From: Nannochloris sp. 'desiccata'
Taxonomy: Eukaryota > Chlorophyta > Trebouxiophyceae > Chlorellales > Chlorellaceae
Length of the DNA stretch: 64,000 nucleotides
Direction: 5' to 3'
Assembly: GCA_019044685.2 (NCBI GenBank)
Contig: JAGTXX020000006.1
Location: forward strand, 2,721,255-2,785,254
Shown piece after piece: positions 1-12,200 of the stretch. Position 1 is the stretch's first letter. Every line of letters starts with the position of its first letter. A model generated the notes under the pieces. The model had not been told where the DNA came from. It did not search any database and was given only the letters and a program-made list of their open reading frames with translations. Both the position numbers and the translations under genes were made by a program.

Positions 1-276
1 AGAGGCACAATGGATGAGATCAAGGCCTGAGAAAATGTCTGAAAACGTTGTAATGCTTTTCCCTTGAAATGAGGGTGGCTGTGATCACATCTCATGAGGG
101 CTCACTTCTGATGTAGTTCTGATGCATCTCGTCGTATGTGAACAAAAACCATGGCCTGGTTGGCTACTACAATTATCACTGGAATCATTACTTTTTATTA
201 CTCTTTAAGATCACTTCTTCAGTTTCAGGAGTGTCGCACTCAGTGTGTGCTTGTAAATATTTTCAGATAAAAGCCA
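1..276. other. Upstream region of SBP gene
   Basis: No gene could be supported here. It is the 5' flank of the SBP-box gene. A pyrimidine-rich stretch ending in TTTTCAG lies about 10 bases before the chosen ATG, so an intron in the 5' untranslated region is possible. Confidence 0.4.
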
Positions 277-3200
277 ATGTTAGATGTAGAAAAACAGAGC
301 GATAGTCCACCGGTAGACGAAGAGTCCCATATACTCCGAGATAACCCCAGGAAGACACAATGTCAGGTAGGCAACGGCATTAGTTGATTTAGCCAGCGCA
401 GCGCAGGGGTTCTTTCAATCTAGGAGTATGACGATGGCATACATTTGTTTTTCCTCTTTTGTCCTTCCCATACCACCGATGCAGTGTGTCTCCTTGATAT
501 TGAGCTTCTATAATGCGCATACATGCGCTGTGAAGTTCTACTCTCGGTTTCAAGGATAGTTTTTATTTTTGATTTTACAAGCATACTCAACTTTTCACAA
601 CTGCAGGTGGAGGGGTGCCGCATCGCTCTTCCAAAACGCAGAGCTTATCACAAGGTATGTACTTTCAGAAAATGACACTGAGTCCTTTCAGCCGGCCTAG
701 TATTCTCCCAAAGTAAATATGTCTATCCTACAGAGATATACCGCCCAGCATCATTGTTATTCTTACCACAGGTTATGCTGTTTTTACCAACCTTTCAACC
801 CATGAATTTATTTGCAGAGATACCGTATCTGCAACTATCATGCTACCCTCAGCCAAATGGTGTTAGAAGGTCGCCACATGCGGTTCTGTCAGCAGTGCGG
901 ACGTTTCCAGCTTCTTTCAGAATTTGAGGGTGACAAGAGATCATGCCGAGCAAAGCTCGATCTCCATAATGCTCGTAGAAAACAAGCTCGTGAAGCTGCG
1001 TCACGCCCGCGTTACCTTGATGATGCAAACTCGTCTTCTCCTAGAAAATTACAAAACTCTAAAAACATGCCGACTGGACTCCAAATGACCTCAGTGACAC
1101 ACCGTTCAACAGACTGTCTGCATCCTTCATGGAAATTTGTACCTTCTTTCGACGAAAATGATGGCGAAGATGAGGGAGGGGGGACATCAGTTCCTAGGCC
1201 AACTGGCCAACGCAATGCCGGTGGTGCTGGTGGTTGGGGAGCCATCAGACCCGAGCATGACCTTGATAAGCTTCTTAAAGATCTTGCTGCAGATGGTGTA
1301 TTACACCCTTCTAATGGACACCCCACGGAGAAATATATTACTCACGGTAATATTAATGAGGATGCACAGGCGACTACTGTTGATGAACTCTTAGGACAGG
1401 TATACAATGCACCTATATTGCCATCTAACCTGCCAGGACCTTCAAGCGCAGCAGAAATAGATGATTCTATGATGCATTACCATCATACTCTTGATGATGT
1501 ACAATTTACAGCAGTACCAGCACCCCGACAAGTCCATCTTGCGCATGCTCCAAGACCACAACAACCGCCCCTTGTTCACCCACAGCAACAACACCATCTC
1601 AATTCGTACCAAATTGCAGAAGAATTGTTATCTAACCACGATCAAACCAATCCTGCAGTTAACTACGAAGCTTCCTATGATCTTGCACGCGTTAGCTTTA
1701 AATTATTCAACGTTCACCCGTCTGAGCTTCCAGCAGGCATGTCCGCTGAGCTGCAAAACATCCTCCAAAACTCAAGTTATTTAACTTACAATGCACGTAT
1801 TGGATGCACGCATCTAAGCGTAGAAACGCTATTATCACGTCGTGAAATCACAGCACTTGAATCTGGAGGTTCTCTTGGCTTATTAGAAAATGCAATTTCT
1901 CAAAGTCATTCTTTCTTCCCTAGACACACTTTTGAAGGCCCTGATGGCAAAGTAGTAGCTCAAATCGGTTCAGACGTGTCTTTAAAAGCTGGTGCCCGTG
2001 ATATAGTGACTTTACGTATCATTGCTGGATCTTCTACTGCCTTGTGTGTCAAACAAGTGATGCCGGTGGCTGTGGTTACGGGCAAGGCTGCTAAATTTAG
2101 GCTCTACGGCTCGAATATCTCTGGTACTCAGGATATGGTGGTATGTAGACAAGGGCCTAATTTACCTGATTTAGAAGTGATTGGTGCTGTGAACAAACAT
2201 GCTTTTGAATTTAACAACTCCGAGGTGGTTGAATTTGTACTGCCCCATCCTGCTGAGGGGTTGCACTTTGTTGAAGTACAGCGAGGATCCTTGTTGAGCT
2301 CAACTGCGGTTCCATTCTTAGTTATTGATAACGAGGATGTAGTGAAAGAGCTTCGACAGCTTGAATACGATACTGCTGGTGTGGGGGATGCGCATGCTGT
2401 AGCTGCCTTTGTAAAAAATGTTGGCGTGGTGCTGGACTGGACCAAGGCTTCCCCTGCTGCTGCTGCTGCTGCCCCCTCTTCGTCTACTAGCCTTACTACT
2501 ACCGATAATAATAAAGATGGCGAAGACCGCATTGCAGAGGTAGCGCAACGTGTTGTTGCTACCTGTATTGTCCGCGGCTGGCCTGCGCTCTTAGGTCTTA
2601 TCCTCCCCGCCATGGTACCTCCCGGCACCGACCCCGCCACTGTGATTGAAAACTTCAAATCATATTCAAAACAAGGGCTGTCTATGCTTCATTTGGCCGT
2701 ATTATCCCGCTGTGCTGCAGTAGTACAAGTCATTGCTGACTGGTCGTCAGATAGTCGTCGTCGTTGGATTTGTGAGCCTGCTCCCGCAGCTGGCGGGTTG
2801 ACTCCATTACACCTTGCGTGTTTAATCAACGACGAGGGGGCCATGGCATCCGCACTTACTTCTTTATATCCTGAAGGAATTAAATTATGGACTCGATCCT
2901 TTACATATGATCAAGCTCGGCCTCTTGATTTTGCCATCTCTGCAAATAACACTCCTATCTTAATTTGGTTGAAAAAGCAAGGAGTGATACCTCAACGAGC
3001 AAGAAGGAATGACGATGAGGGCGAAGACTCTGGTAGTAGTGGCAGCGGATCTCCTACACGATGGAACAAGTATGGTCCCAAGAAGGAGGTAGAGATCATG
3101 GAGGCGAGCAGTGCAAAGAACGGGGATGCTACTGCGGTGCTGGCTGGTACTAATGACGTCGGTAATAACAGTAAAGACGTAATAGACGTAGGGACTGAAG

Positions 3201-3478
3201 TCAAGGGACGAGGTGGCAGCAGGAGACGCTCAGAGCAAGAAAGATTGCGTTTAGAAAGAAAGAATAGGTATTTAGATACTGTGTGTCAAGCAATGCAGCT
3301 GGTTGACGACGAATTGAGAGCACTATCTCGCTCTACAACAACTGGACAAGGTAGGGGTAATGATGGAGGTGAAGAAGAAAAGAATGTTTTATTGTCGCTG
3401 GTACCGAGAGGGGCACTGGTGGTGGCAGCTGCTGGTACAGCAGCGCTTGTCGCCTATTTAAGAACAATGCAACTGTAG
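277..3478 (+). CDS. SBP-box transcription factor with ankyrin repeats and C-terminal membrane anchor
   Basis: Three exons, 277-366, 607-654 and 818-3478, give 932 residues. The splice sites CAG/gtaggc, tgcag/GTG, AAG/gtatgt and tttgcag/AGA are all phase 0 and rebuild one SBP DNA-binding domain at residues 29-101. Finger 1 is complete (C29, C34, C51, H54). Finger 2 has C70, C73 and C89, but the His expected after the RF pair is Gln77. A basic KRSC...RRK nuclear-localisation segment follows. Residues around 680-770 hold two ankyrin-like repeats (MLHLAV, LTPLHLAC). The last 25 residues are a hydrophobic helix ending LVAYLRTMQL. This order matches the large plant SPL1/SPL12 class and Chlamydomonas CRR1, which controls copper and hypoxia responses. 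That this protein has the same role is inference. The ATG at 277 is the first in frame after a stop at 268. Confidence 0.9.
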
Positions 3479-3836
3479 CTAAAATTACTGCGCCTACTAC
3501 ATAATTAAGGGCAAGTTAATTTATTAAAATGTGTATTCACGTGATTTTTGTCATTATAGCTTACCAGTTAACCAGTATAATATCGGTGTGACCCGGTTTT
3601 ACTCTTGCCTATGGAGAAACACAGTGTAAGCGTCTTTCTTCCTTCAAAATTTGCAGCATTGTACAAACTCAGACCCACTGGGAGGCTGCTGCTGTCAAAC
3701 TTGGGATTTTTTTTACACGGGTGGGTAAAGGGTATTCTACTGTTTGAAATGAAATACTAAATGAAATACTAAATAAAGTACTAAAAAATGTACTATGTAC
3801 TATACTTATCTAACCCTGTCTATTTCTCTACGACTA
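3479..3836. other. Convergent 3' intergenic region
   Basis: This lies between the 3' ends of the SBP gene (+) and the glycosidase-like gene (-). It is AT-rich, with a short direct repeat (aaatgaaatactaaa, near 3749-3772). No gene is seen. Confidence 0.4.
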
Positions 3837-5511
3837 CTAGACACTATTGCATTTTTCATCATCCACTTCTTTCCCCTGGGCAACAGCGTTGTGACAGTTG
3901 ATAATATCAACTACTACAGGATCTGTCCAACTGCCTTCTTCACTGCGGTCTCCAGGGTATATAGCCAACACATCCCAACTTCCAGTGCCCCAAATATACG
4001 CTCTCTTAACGCCCTGATACTCACAACCACCCTGTTTAAAATATTCACTTGATTTTTGATAGAAATATCTCCTGTAATCTCGTACTTCATTCGGTTGTTC
4101 AGTTGAACACATCTGGAAAGGGTCTTTTGCACAGGTATATTGTCCACCCATGCCGAAGAATGGCGTATACGCAGCTTCTCGTGCGGTCCTTGCAGGTACA
4201 TCCCCGTTTTGAGAAGTACCGCCACCAACGCCAAATTCGCCAAAATGGACCTCAGTTCCTGCATCTGTAATTTCTTTCAAACTCATATCATAAAATCCTA
4301 ACTCTATATCCATACGTTCAAGGAGCCCTTCAAAATCACATGTTTTAAATTGGGGGGTGGGCATAGGGGTGTAGGCGCTAATGCCGATGAAGTCGGCAGT
4401 TTTGTAGAGTTGCTTCACGGCAGGCAAATCTGGGTATTTTGAGGCATCAAAAGTTGCATTCAATGCATCAAGATATTTATATGCATCCACTATGCCCACG
4501 TACTCGCAGCCACATGCTTTTAAATTGTTAGCACCAAGGCCAACAAGCACAGGCCCTGCTCGACTGTCTGTAGCTCTACTGGACACAATTCGACTTCGAA
4601 TCCTGTTGACAACATCGATCCATTGATTTGGGTAGGAAAATACAGTAGCACCCATTTCACCTTGTAAAGTAAATTCAACTTGAGAGCCTGCTGTGGCTGC
4701 CTCGCTCAGCATGTCGGCAAGCGGGTTTAAAATGATTTCTTCATAAGAATAATTCCCATATTTTTGGGTGGGATCAAATTTCAGAGTATTTCTCCACCCA
4801 CCTAACGCCTTTCCATCATCTACTCGTGCATTTACAGCTAAATTAAGTCCCTTTGAAGCTGCATACTTCATACAACTACCTACGTTGTCTATAAAACTTT
4901 TTAACTGCGACTCAGATATCTCAGGACAGGAACCGTCTTCTCTCACAAAACACCAATGATCCACTTCAGTAGCATTAAAGCGACTGTAACAGTAGTAGGT
5001 ACTCAAATCAGCTCCTCTACAAGAAGGGTCAAAGCCTTCAGGGTATGGCTGCAAGGGGCCAGTATCCACCCAATACAAGGTTGGGATAAACTGTACATAG
5101 AGGATGTTTTCATAAGACACTACACGATCAACCATGTCAAGACAACGAGATGTACCAGTAGATTGGTCAATTTCGTAGTCCCAGGGACCTCCCAGGAAGA
5201 TACTGGCGCCAAATTGGGCTATTTTTAGAGGCTGTGAAGATGAGGCGTCGGTGGCTTGAGGTCCAGAAGCTTGCAATAATACCCTACTGGATGGAGCTGC
5301 AAGGCAAAAGAAATGTTGGAATGATTTATTGAGTTGAAAATTTGACAAATCACGTGCCTTTTACACGAACTACATCTCTCCATTGCTAGAAACAAAATAT
5401 CTTACCTCTCGCCTGAATGCCCAGGAACTGCATGCCCACAAAAAGAGCCACCGAGACCCATGCGACGACTTTAATATCCTGAAAACTGCTCTTAGCACTC
5501 GCATGCACCAT
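3837..5511 (-). CDS. Secreted glycoside hydrolase-like TIM-barrel protein
   Basis: Two exons (minus strand: 5511-5406, then 5296-3837) encode 521 residues. Exon 1 supplies a signal peptide or signal anchor (hydrophobic VVAWVSVALFVGMQFLGI, about residues 15-32). The junction AGAG/gtaag to ttgcag/CTCC is phase 1. The mature part has many Cys residues and N-glycosylation sites (NAT, NYS), typical of an extracellular protein. Two acidic loops, LQGEMG near the middle and HFGEFGVGGG near three quarters, resemble the acid/base and nucleophile Glu at the ends of strands 4 and 7 in clan GH-A barrels. The substrate is unknown and the precise family could not be assigned. A cell-wall or matrix polysaccharide is a reasonable guess. 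Confidence 0.7.
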
Positions 5512-5831
5512 CTCTGATGTCTTTATGGCGAATTAAATTCAAAAATAAAGTTGACAGGAACTTTGGAGCCCTTCAAGTTGGCTTAAGTTGAGAAAATGCG
5601 CCTTAAAAAGGCTTTTTAAGAATGCATGCACCTGTTTACGAATACTAATATAGATAAACTACCAAAGACTATCTTAAAAATAATGAAAATGTGTAACGAA
5701 ATGCGCTCTTGACTGCAAAAACGGGCCCGCGGGGCGGCAACGCGCTTCATGCTTCAAGGTTGAGGCGGTCCTTTCTTGGCCGAATCAAAATTTTACAACT
5801 TGCATGTTGGAATTTAAATCTAATACCGTTA
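5512..5831. other. Intergenic region between two minus-strand genes
   Basis: This is the presumed promoter of the glycosidase-like gene and the 3' flank of ABA4. Nothing recognisable is seen beyond a GC-rich patch near 5725-5745. Confidence 0.35.
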
Positions 5832-6644
5832 TCAAGCTGAAAATGCATTCTGCTGCTCACTTGATCTACGTCTCTTCCAGATGACTATAGCCTTTGTACA
5901 CAAATGCGACAACAGCCCTAATGGACCTACCATGAAACATAACACTGCAGAGTGACCTATTGGTACATTGTGGCGCTGTCCATCTGCATAAACCCACCTG
6001 TAGAGAGAATTTAGTTGAACATTTGAGTCTCAAATACCTCTGAATGACCTATGTAGATATAATTCTACATTAAGATAACTTTGACCATCACAAATAACGC
6101 AAAATTCTAAACATATTAAAGCGTACCGTGCTTGAAAGAGGTCTATGGTGACTAAATGAAGCCACGCCAGGGTCGTAGCTTCAGCAGAATTAAATGCAGT
6201 AGCAAAAACAGCCATATCTGGTAGTTGTAAAGCTAAATTACTGCCCATTGTAGCAGCTTTAGTTATTCCCCAGAAATTTCCTAGAGGGTGCCACAAAAAT
6301 AAAAAAACGAGGTAGAAAGCGGCAGCACAATAAAAAGGAACTTTTGAGGTCAGGAGTTTACGTGTAAAAGGTTTCTGCGGTGCGGCAATGATTAATCCGT
6401 AGAATGGCATGACAGCCAAGGTTGCCACATTGAAGACTGTCTCTGGCGACAGAAGAGCAGTGCAGCTTAGGGAGGAACGGGCATGGGGTGGTGGTGTGCG
6501 GTGTCTTGCAAGACGTAGAGGAAGCGCATTTAATCTATATTGTCTTGAAATTAATGCTTGATGTATTGAAAAACCATTATTTTTCGCGCAGGACTTGGCG
6601 CGGTTAAGAATCTGAGACATTTGAAATTCGCAATGCTTGATCAA
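5832..6644 (-). CDS. ABA4: ABA4-like plastid carotenoid (neoxanthin) biosynthesis protein
   Basis: Exons 6644-6127 and 5997-5832 (minus strand) encode 227 residues. The junction CACG/gtacgc to ctacag/GTGG rebuilds the conserved sequence DLFQARWVYADG and continues to a PLGLL-containing last helix. Plant ABA4 (DUF4281 family) is a plastid envelope or thylakoid membrane protein needed for neoxanthin formation from violaxanthin. Here a basic, Ser/Arg-rich N-terminus of about 60 residues looks like a transit peptide. Four hydrophobic segments follow, starting FNVATLAVMPFYGLIIA. An alternative start at Met9 (6620) is possible. The gene is divergent from RPL35. Confidence 0.85.
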
Positions 6645-7552
6645 AATATTCAGAATTTGAATTCCAAGTGAGCGACAGGAAACGAAGGCCTTTACTGAGT
6701 ATGGAGATCAAATTTATGATTCCTATTTCAAGAATGTTTGCAACAATGGGGCATTGAAGTGTTTGCAAACTATAGAGATAGAAAATGGGGCAGAGGGCCC
6801 GGGCGGGTTTCAAAGAATTCAAGAGAGCTCCACCATCCTGACAGGAATTATCTATTGCCACAAGGGGGGATGAACAAGCAGCAAACAACTATATGAGAAC
6901 ACAGAGGAATTAAATATCAGAAGGAAAAATAATGAATTTTTAAAAGTAACGTTTCAGAGAAAGAATACAGGGCGGGGCGTTGGGCGGGCAAATTTTAAAA
7001 ATTCAACTTGGCGGCGAGAATTTCTTGTGTGGTTCCCCTTTCATGTCAATATCATGAGAACAGCAGTACAATGCGGTTCTCAATCTGTTATCTCGCTTTG
7101 TGTGCAGGTGGCTACCGCTCTCAAACGAATTAAGCTCAAATGATCTCCCTTGAAAACGTTTACAATCACGGGATCGCACGTCAAGAGCTTCATATTCATC
7201 TCATGTTTTCATACTATTTGGTATCAAGCGATGCAGCTCATTAAGGTAGAATGGCAGTTTCGACTCCAAACGAGAGATCAAATTCAAGGTTGTAGACTCA
7301 AACCCACAATAAGGAAAAAAACTGGCGCACGCTAGAAGGACCCAAAACAATATAGCACTCGACTAAACAGTTAAGCAGCATATGTCTGCGTATATAAAGT
7401 GCATTTAGGGCAAATGTTGAGAGGGTCAGGTTAGTCAACAGCAAAAATTTTGGCTGTCAAATCACAATCGACCCCGGAATTCCTCAAGACTGCCAAGTTA
7501 TTTTCTTTGGGCTTCCAACCATGATATGTCCTCTTTCCTTTAGATAAACACA
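6645..7552. promoter_or_regulatory. Divergent promoter region ABA4 / RPL35
   Basis: About 0.9 kb lies between two head-to-head genes. TatatAAAG at 7391-7398 is a plausible TATA element for RPL35. A pyrimidine-rich stretch precedes the RPL35 ATG. No reading frame here looks coding. Confidence 0.45.
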
Positions 7553-8258
7553 ATGGGTAAGCACAGATCACATTGGTAGACTTGTATGGTGCCTGCGACC
7601 ATCCGCAGACTCTGCATCATTCAGTAATTTAGCTTGCGGCATGGCTTTTGAGCTAAATGACAGCAATATAGATATTTACTAACTGATCATTTGATTTCTA
7701 AATTTGCAGTTAAGGTCAGGGCACACGAAATTAGAGCCAAGTCCAAGGGCGAGCTCCTCGGCCAGGTATGTAAATTGGAGTGGAATTTAGATGCGGCCAG
7801 CTACAAGGCTTTAACGCGGCTCTTGTTATTTGAACCTTCTAACTGCAAATACATCACTTAATGGGGCGCCGCCGGAAAATTAATTCTGTAGATCTTGAAT
7901 TCAAGTGATTAGCTTCTAATGATTTGCTTTTTTTATTTTTTTGCAGCTCAAGGAGCTCAAGCAGGAGCTTGCTGGCCTCCGCGTAGCCAAGGTGACTGGA
8001 GGTGCACCCAACAAACTTTCTAAGATCAAGGTAGTCCGCAAGTCTGTTGCTCGCGTCCTTACCGTCGTCAACCAAAACCAGCGTGCTGCTCTTAAAGAGG
8101 CTTATGCCAAGAAGAAGTATGTTCCTATTGATCTCCGTGCCAAGAAGACTCGTGCAATGCGCAAGAGACTCACAAAGCACCAGGCCGGTGCCAAGACTGA
8201 GAAGCAGCAGAAGAAGGAGCGGGCATTCCCTGCTAGGAAGTTTGCCGTCAAGGCATAA
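7553..8258 (+). CDS. RPL35: 60S ribosomal protein L35 (uL29)
   Basis: Three exons (7553-7556, 7710-7765, 7947-8258) give 123 residues, the same length as human RPL35. The first coding exon holds only ATGG before gtaagc, an arrangement common in ribosomal protein genes. The protein begins [14 protein letters not shown]. It contains the family signature [23 protein letters not shown] and ends KFAVKA, almost as in animals and plants. uL29 binds 25S/28S rRNA near the exit tunnel of the large subunit and docks factors acting on nascent chains. A TGTAA poly(A)-type signal follows at about 8336. Confidence 0.97.
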
Positions 8259-8435
8259 AAATTTCCTATTCTAAAAATAAAATTCTCTCCTGTACTCTTA
8301 GGTTCTTAGCAGACGTTCTGATAAAGTAAAAACTATGTAACTCATATCTAGATAAAACAAGTTTACAATTGGCTGTGTGGTACAACGAAATCAAATATTA
8401 CTAAAATAATACCAACAAAAGAGTAATATCAAACT

Positions 8436-8935
8436 TTACATTCCCGCTTCTTCAGGAGTTTGAGTGACCATAGCGTCAACAGCATGGACAGTCTCTTGAA
8501 GCTCTTCCCAAATAGCCTGCAAATAGATTAAAAAGAGCAAATGGCTAGTTAGCTGCGCTGAATTTAAAGTAGAAGCAGTAGCTATTTACAGCAAAATCAC
8601 CGCCAATTTCTAATATTTTCATAATACGGTACCTTGTAAACCATGCGCTGCCTGTTGACAGCACTCTTTCCTTCGAATTCTTTAGCTACGACTACAATCT
8701 CGACATGTCTGCCATCTCCTGCCATATCAGCGACCTCTACTCTTTGAGCTTGGAGGGCCTCTTGAATCTTCGTCTGCATGCGCTGGACAAGCTCACTGGT
8801 AATCTGACCACCATCTGAGCTCATTCCTCTGATCACTAGGCTAGGACGCATGATTCGAGGTCTAGATGCTGCAAGGGCAGGTTGCAGAGGACGAAGCTGC
8901 CTTGCTGCTTGAGTGAAAAATCGAGCTGCTGCCAT
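8436..8935 (-). CDS. BolA-family protein, probably organellar
   Basis: Exons 8935-8633 and 8516-8436 (minus strand) encode 127 residues. The phase-0 junction ACAAG/gtaccg to ttgcag/GCTATT joins MVYK to AIWEEL, giving the BolA core [20 protein letters not shown] followed by VHAVDAM. The first 40 residues are basic with few acidic residues, like a mitochondrial or plastid presequence. BolA proteins partner with monothiol glutaredoxins in iron-sulfur cluster handling. The usual core His near the end is present in the VHAV motif. The gene is divergent from CPSF160. Confidence 0.9.
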
Positions 8936-9287
8936 TTTGAGATTCGAGTAAAGAGGGAGCGTTTGGCAATGATGCGTAGCTGAATGTTGAGTTACTCAAT
9001 TTGATTAAATGCCGAGATTCGAAGCAAATATTTAATATAACCTCTCACAGGGCTGAACATTTTCTTCCCATTTGAAGTGATGATGTGCAAAACAGCATAA
9101 TTTTAATTGTACTCATAAATGGAATAACAGTGTATAATCAGATCGATACATCTAGCAACTCTAGACCCTCCATTGAGTATCATCACCAGACTTAATTTAA
9201 CCGGATCACTCGGATTTTAAAAGTTTTTCAATAAAATAATAATACAACGAGCCACTATAATTGATCTAGCGGTGATACACAATTAAA
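8936..9287. promoter_or_regulatory. Divergent promoter region BolA / CPSF160
   Basis: This 352-bp AT-rich spacer lies between two start codons on opposite strands. No other gene fits, so both promoters must lie here or in untranslated leaders. Confidence 0.45.
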
Positions 9288-12200
9288 ATGACACCTCACT
9301 CTGCATTGCACATGCAGGTATGAATTGTGGAATATATAAGGGGAATTCTATATTTAATCAAAACATTTTTCATTTTTCATGTTTATTGTGTTTTCTGCGT
9401 TCTAAACACGCGCTTCTGGATTCTACCAACGCTCTTTGCAGTTACATGTCCCTACTGGGGTCACACATTCAGTTTCAGCATTTCTCTCAGTCTCAGCTCC
9501 TGCTCCAGGCACGCCAGCAGATGCATCCCCGCTCCCAAACCTGGTCACTGTCAGAAGCACCTCTTTAGAAGTCTATGCAGCGAATAGATTACAAGAAGGA
9601 TCATTAACTTCAGCTATTAAGCTTGAACTACTTGCCCAACAGCGGTTGTTTGGTGTTGTAGAGTCGCTAGCAGTGCTTTCAGGCAGGTCTGGTCGCTCTG
9701 GCCGTGATGCCATCCTCCTTACTTTCAGAGACGCAAAACTATCAGTATTGCAATGGGATCCGTTTACATCGGATATGGTTCCCAGTAGTTTACATTATTT
9801 TGAAGGTGATGAGTCGTTAAAAGCTGGTAGACAAGCTTTCCCTCGACCTCCAATAGCGGTGACTGACCCTGCTGGCCGGTGCGCCGCAGTAGTGATGCTA
9901 CGCCATCAATTGGCTGTTCTTCCCGCTACCGAATCTGAATCTGCTGCTTTGGGTATGGGGGATGATCCTTACGCTCTTGGTGCTAATTTTGGGACTGGTA
10001 GTGCAGCAGCAGCAGCGGGGGAGATGGTGGCTGCTGCACTGGGAAATTCGTATGTCGATAATTTAAGTAAGATGAACATTAGAGAAATTAGAGATGCAGT
10101 CTTTCTTCACGGTGCTGCAGAACCTACGCTGTTGATTTTACATGAAGCGGAACCCACATGGGCAGGAAATCTAAGATTAAAGAAAGATTCTTGCGCCTTG
10201 ACCGCTCTGTCTTTAAATTTATCAGCAAAAAGACATCCAAAGATCTGGGGGGCACAGAGCGTGCCGTATGATGCATATAAACTCCTCGCTGTACCATCTG
10301 GAGGTGCTCTTGTCTTCTGTACAGCGTGTGTTTTATATTATGCTCAAGGGCAGCAAGCAGGTGTGGTCCTTCACTCTGCTGCTATTCCAGCACCTCAGCC
10401 TCCACCACCTTTAGCCTTTGATCTAACAAAAGAAGCTCCTGGTATAGCAGCTGCGAAATATGCTCGTGAACATGCTACTGAGCTTCACCCCTTGGCTGCA
10501 TCTGCTGCGTTGACTTTTTGTGATGCATCGACAGCTGGATGGAATTTAGAGTGCGATGCTGCGCATGCTATATGGCTCTCCAGATCCACTGCTATGGTAG
10601 GCCTGAAAACAGGTCAGATTTTATTAGTGGAAGTTGTGCGTTTAGGTGGTGGCACGGTGAAAATTCGAGTCGCAAAGGCCGGGGCTGCACCAGTCGCCTC
10701 TGCAATGACGGTACTTTCTCCTTCAGTAGCATTTATTGGTAGCTGTGCGGGTGATTCGTTGCTGGTTGGATTCACATTGTCAACATCATCAGCAGTAGGT
10801 ACTGCAGCAGCAAATAAATCTACAACAAATCAAAGCGAAGCTGCTGGCGCTGGAGGTGAAGAAGGCGAAGGTGAAGCTCAAGATGCCAAACGGCGAAGAC
10901 TAGAAAGTGCCGATGCGGACCACGTGAAAAAGGCTACAGAAGAGGCTGCAAATAAAGACGATAGTGGTAATGAAGGCAAGGCAGTAAAAGAAGACGAGAG
11001 TGAAGATGAAGAGGCTCTCCTTCTGTACGGGGCGGAAGGAGGCGATACAAATGACAGTACCTCTGGTGCATCCTCTATTCGGTGCTATCTTCGTGTCTTG
11101 GACAGCTTTATTGGAATTGGACCAGTCCGTTCTCTCGTCTCGTCTACCTCTGGTGCGTCAGGTACTGAAGCACCCTACTTAGTTGCATGCTGTGGAAAAG
11201 ATAAAGGTGGCTCTTTGGCTGTTATTCGACGCAGTGTAGCACCTGATGTGATGACTGAAGTGCCATTGCCACACGTGTTAGGTGCATGGGCAGTGGGTAG
11301 TACGAGTATGAGTAATGATAGAGAGGGACATCATTCATATTTATTATTGAGTTACTCGGATAAAACGACTGTCCTCTCTACTGGAGGTGAAGAGCTCGAA
11401 GACGTTAGTACTACTGTGGAATTTGCTGGAGATACACCTACGCTCGGTGCAGGAACAATTGCACAGGGTAAACGAATTGTGCAAGCATTTTCTCAAGGTT
11501 TAAGAATTTTGGATCAGAATGGTCAACAACAACAAGAACTCTGGACAGCGTCAGATGTGTTCAAAAGTAAATTTATAGAAGAAAGTAAGAAAAGCAGTAG
11601 TAATGACGGTGATGATACTATTTATATAGCGTCAATGGATGTTCTAGATCCATATGTACTGCTTCACATGACAAATGGTACTGCTGTGGTATTAGAAGTA
11701 GATGACCAGACAGATTCACTAGTACAGAGTACATCAATTAGTTTTCAAAATGAATCAGATGATGGTATTGCTAGTGCCCAACCGTATGTGACTGCATGTT
11801 GTCTATATAAAGATACATGCGGATGGTTGCAACGCCACTTCCTTAAAGAAGAGGGTAGTACGGAACTCTATATGTGTGTTGTTTGCTTTTCTGATGGGTC
11901 GTTTTCGATGTGGAGATTGTCAAGCAAAACATCTCGTAATCGTAATTTAGCTAGTACAAAGCCATTGTGGAGGTGTGGATCCTTAAGTGAAGGGCCTGTC
12001 GTGCTTATTGGGGGCACTGTTGCCAGAGGAGCGGGGACCGCAGCAGGATGCATTGCTTCACTCACGAATCACGATGCTCCTGGTGCAGCTCGTGGTGGTG
12101 GAGGGTCTCCTGTAGTAGAAATACGATTAGAAAGCTTTGATTCTCTCATGGCCGCTAGACCTGATCTTAATTCCTTGACAGCAGCACCCGCTGCAGCTGC

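Noticed and set aside
6604..6888. 94-residue minus-strand frame upstream of ABA4
   Set aside because: No domain and poor composition; it overlaps the probable 5' leader of ABA4.
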